This document shows positions 62,482 to 64,000 of a stretch of 64,000 bases of DNA, piece by piece. Each line of letters starts with the position of its first letter. Position 1 is the stretch's first letter. Both the position numbers and the translations under genes were made by a program. A model generated the notes under the pieces. The model was given only the letters and a program-made list of their open reading frames with translations. It did no database searches and was not told the DNA's origin. The DNA is from Rutstroemia sp. NJR-2017a BVV2. Lineage: Eukaryota > Ascomycota > Leotiomycetes > Helotiales > Rutstroemiaceae. The stretch covers positions 1 to 64,000 of the forward strand of contig NJPS01000067.1 in assembly GCA_002946415.1 (NCBI GenBank). The letters are read 5' to 3'.

Positions 62482-62765
62482 AGAGATCAACTATCTATAT
62501 AAAAGTATCGATATATTTAGCAAATTATATATTGTTATTAATATATCTATATAGTTATAGTTATAAGGATTATTTATCTTATATCAATTAGATTGCTATC
62601 TAACTGATAACTATAGTATTAAGTATCAGTCTCGAGGTTATCTAAGAATCTATCTTAAAGATTAATTTAGTATTAGTTATTTATCTTAAAGATATCTCTA
62701 TTAATATCAGTTATTCATTTCTCTATCCTAGTTGCAAATCTTAGTAATATTTATCGGTCTTAGGT
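62482..62765. other. 284-bp segment present only in repeat copy 2
   Basis: Relative to copy 1 (junction at 54626/54627), this block is extra. The left flank ends TATTTAT and the right flank starts GAATTC in both copies. A deletion in copy 1 fits, because TATTTAT also occurs near the right end of the block (about 62,749). No terminal repeats of an insertion are seen. Confidence 0.6.
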
Positions 62766-64000
62766 GAATTCGGTTAGTCGATTATTATAGTTAACTTATA
62801 TTAAGTTATCTTTTTAAATATTACTTCTATATTCTATTTGTCTTTATACCAAAAACAATATTGGTAATATAGTTAGTAAGATGATATTGATAATCTCAGG
62901 GACCTTATTAGTATCAATAATAGAATATAATAAATGAAAATATATTTTATAAGGTTTTGATTACTTTAGTGATCTTCTCAATTTTATCCCTTATATCCTA
63001 TAGATTTAGATAAGTGCGGAAATATTTGAACTACTGGTATATAAGATTCTTGGTAAGTTCATCTATAGATATATTCTATATAGAAAGATATATAATATCA
63101 AACAATCCTTTTATATACTTCTATCGAAGCTATATATTCTGGATATCAATATAATATAGTTTGGTAGAAATTCGCTTATTCTTACCAACTACTAATCAGA
63201 TTATCTGGATATTATTATAGTAGATCGTTATAGGTTCTAGGATAACTAATTTAAGTTCTTTAAGTAATCTTTTTGTTATTATTATTTCTTTTACTATATA
63301 TTCTATATTTAGAAGCTCTACCTCAGTAATGGAAATAATAACTATATTTTATTTGGATACTTTCTAGATAATTAGTTTATTATACAAAGATATAATATAT
63401 CTTTGGGATAATTATCTTATTTTATTATTGTCTATAAAGGAAGTATCTGAAATAACAAATAGTTATACTAATAAATTTGTATTATATTCGATAATAAGAT
63501 ACTTTATATCTTATAAATACCGGATATAATAGTTAGTAGCTATAATATACTTTTCTAAGGAATTGGTTAGGAAATAATTTAGTTGAGAGATAACGAAAGC
63601 AATATCTATATATAAGGTTATTATAGTATATAAAATCGATCCGATCTTCTTCTAGTATTCCTTAACTTTAGACTTAACTACTATATTATTATTTTTCTTG
63701 AACTTTATAATAAGAAATAAAGTATTTACTACTTTGTTACTAGTAAAGTCAAATTTTCGAGCGATCTTCTCAATATAGGTATTATATATAAACTATAACT
63801 TCTTTTGGATATAATCTCTGATAATATATATATCTAAGAACTATTTTATATTACCTATTTTATATAGTTTATATATAGATCAGATTCTATCAATGATTTT
63901 CTCGGCTTTAGCTATATAGAACTTGTTATAAATAACCTAAATATTATCGATAAAAAATAATACTAAAATCTTATAATTATCGCTAATAAGGATATAAAGT
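62766..64000 (-). mobile_element. C1 copy 3: copia RNase H and RT, continues past window end
   Basis: Closely matches 54,627-55,861 of C1 copy 2. The minus-strand reading shows the copia RNase H start (IDIAFVISQLNYFLTNSLEKY, family: PDI.F....RF..NP...H) at about 63.6 kb and the RT box FIDNI near 63,945. It is less degraded than copy 2 and runs off the right edge. Confidence 0.8.

Overview
The window is a chromosome end of a filamentous ascomycete (Pezizomycotina). It opens with about 180 bp of CCCTAA telomere repeat. Most of it is extremely AT-rich, TpA-rich DNA packed with dead LTR retrotransposons. Their reading frames are broken almost only by TAA/TAG, where CAA/CAG or TGG would stand. That is the pattern of repeat-induced point mutation (RIP), a fungal process. 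Short introns (44-82 bp) and a DUF3292-type gene agree. A leotiomycete-like species is my guess only.

Layout. 1-529: telomere, degenerate telomere repeats and an 11-bp minisatellite. 530-2164: AT-rich subtelomere with no recognisable gene. 2165-35930: nested retroelements. Local names: G1 (Ty3/gypsy, LTRs about 550 bp), G2 (Ty3/gypsy, LTRs 203 bp, unusually long at 11.4 kb), C1 (Ty1/copia). One C1 copy is split into three pieces by two later insertions: a G1 copy in its gag (25802-32664) and a G2 copy in its reverse transcriptase (9899-21341). Removing each insertion with one target-site copy rejoins the C1 reading frame. A second, truncated G1 lies at 2165-8237.

35931-45600: a sharply bounded island of ordinary base composition. 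It holds an intact five-exon DUF3292 gene (+, 36883-39622), an open frame without ATG that may be a HET-type N-terminal relic (-, 41406-42245), an intact three-exon microsomal-type epoxide hydrolase (-, 43077-44399), and a short-chain dehydrogenase cut off at the island edge (-, 45014 to about 45590). The epoxide hydrolase and the dehydrogenase are adjacent on one strand; a shared detoxification or secondary-metabolite role is possible but unsupported.

45601-64000: AT-rich again, with a complete but dead third gypsy element (G3, 46099-52440, LTRs 214 bp), a solo G1 LTR, and two C1 copies that share a duplicated segment carrying an unidentified plus-strand frame.

Three things merit attention. 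Plus-strand relic frames lie antisense and downstream of pol in G1, in G2 and next to C1. G2 has about 4.7 kb beyond its integrase. Every recognisable pol in the window (G1 twice, G2, G3, C1 three times) points toward the telomere. Positions inside RIP-degraded elements are by eye and good to roughly 50-100 bp, except LTR ends, which are exact matches between pairs.
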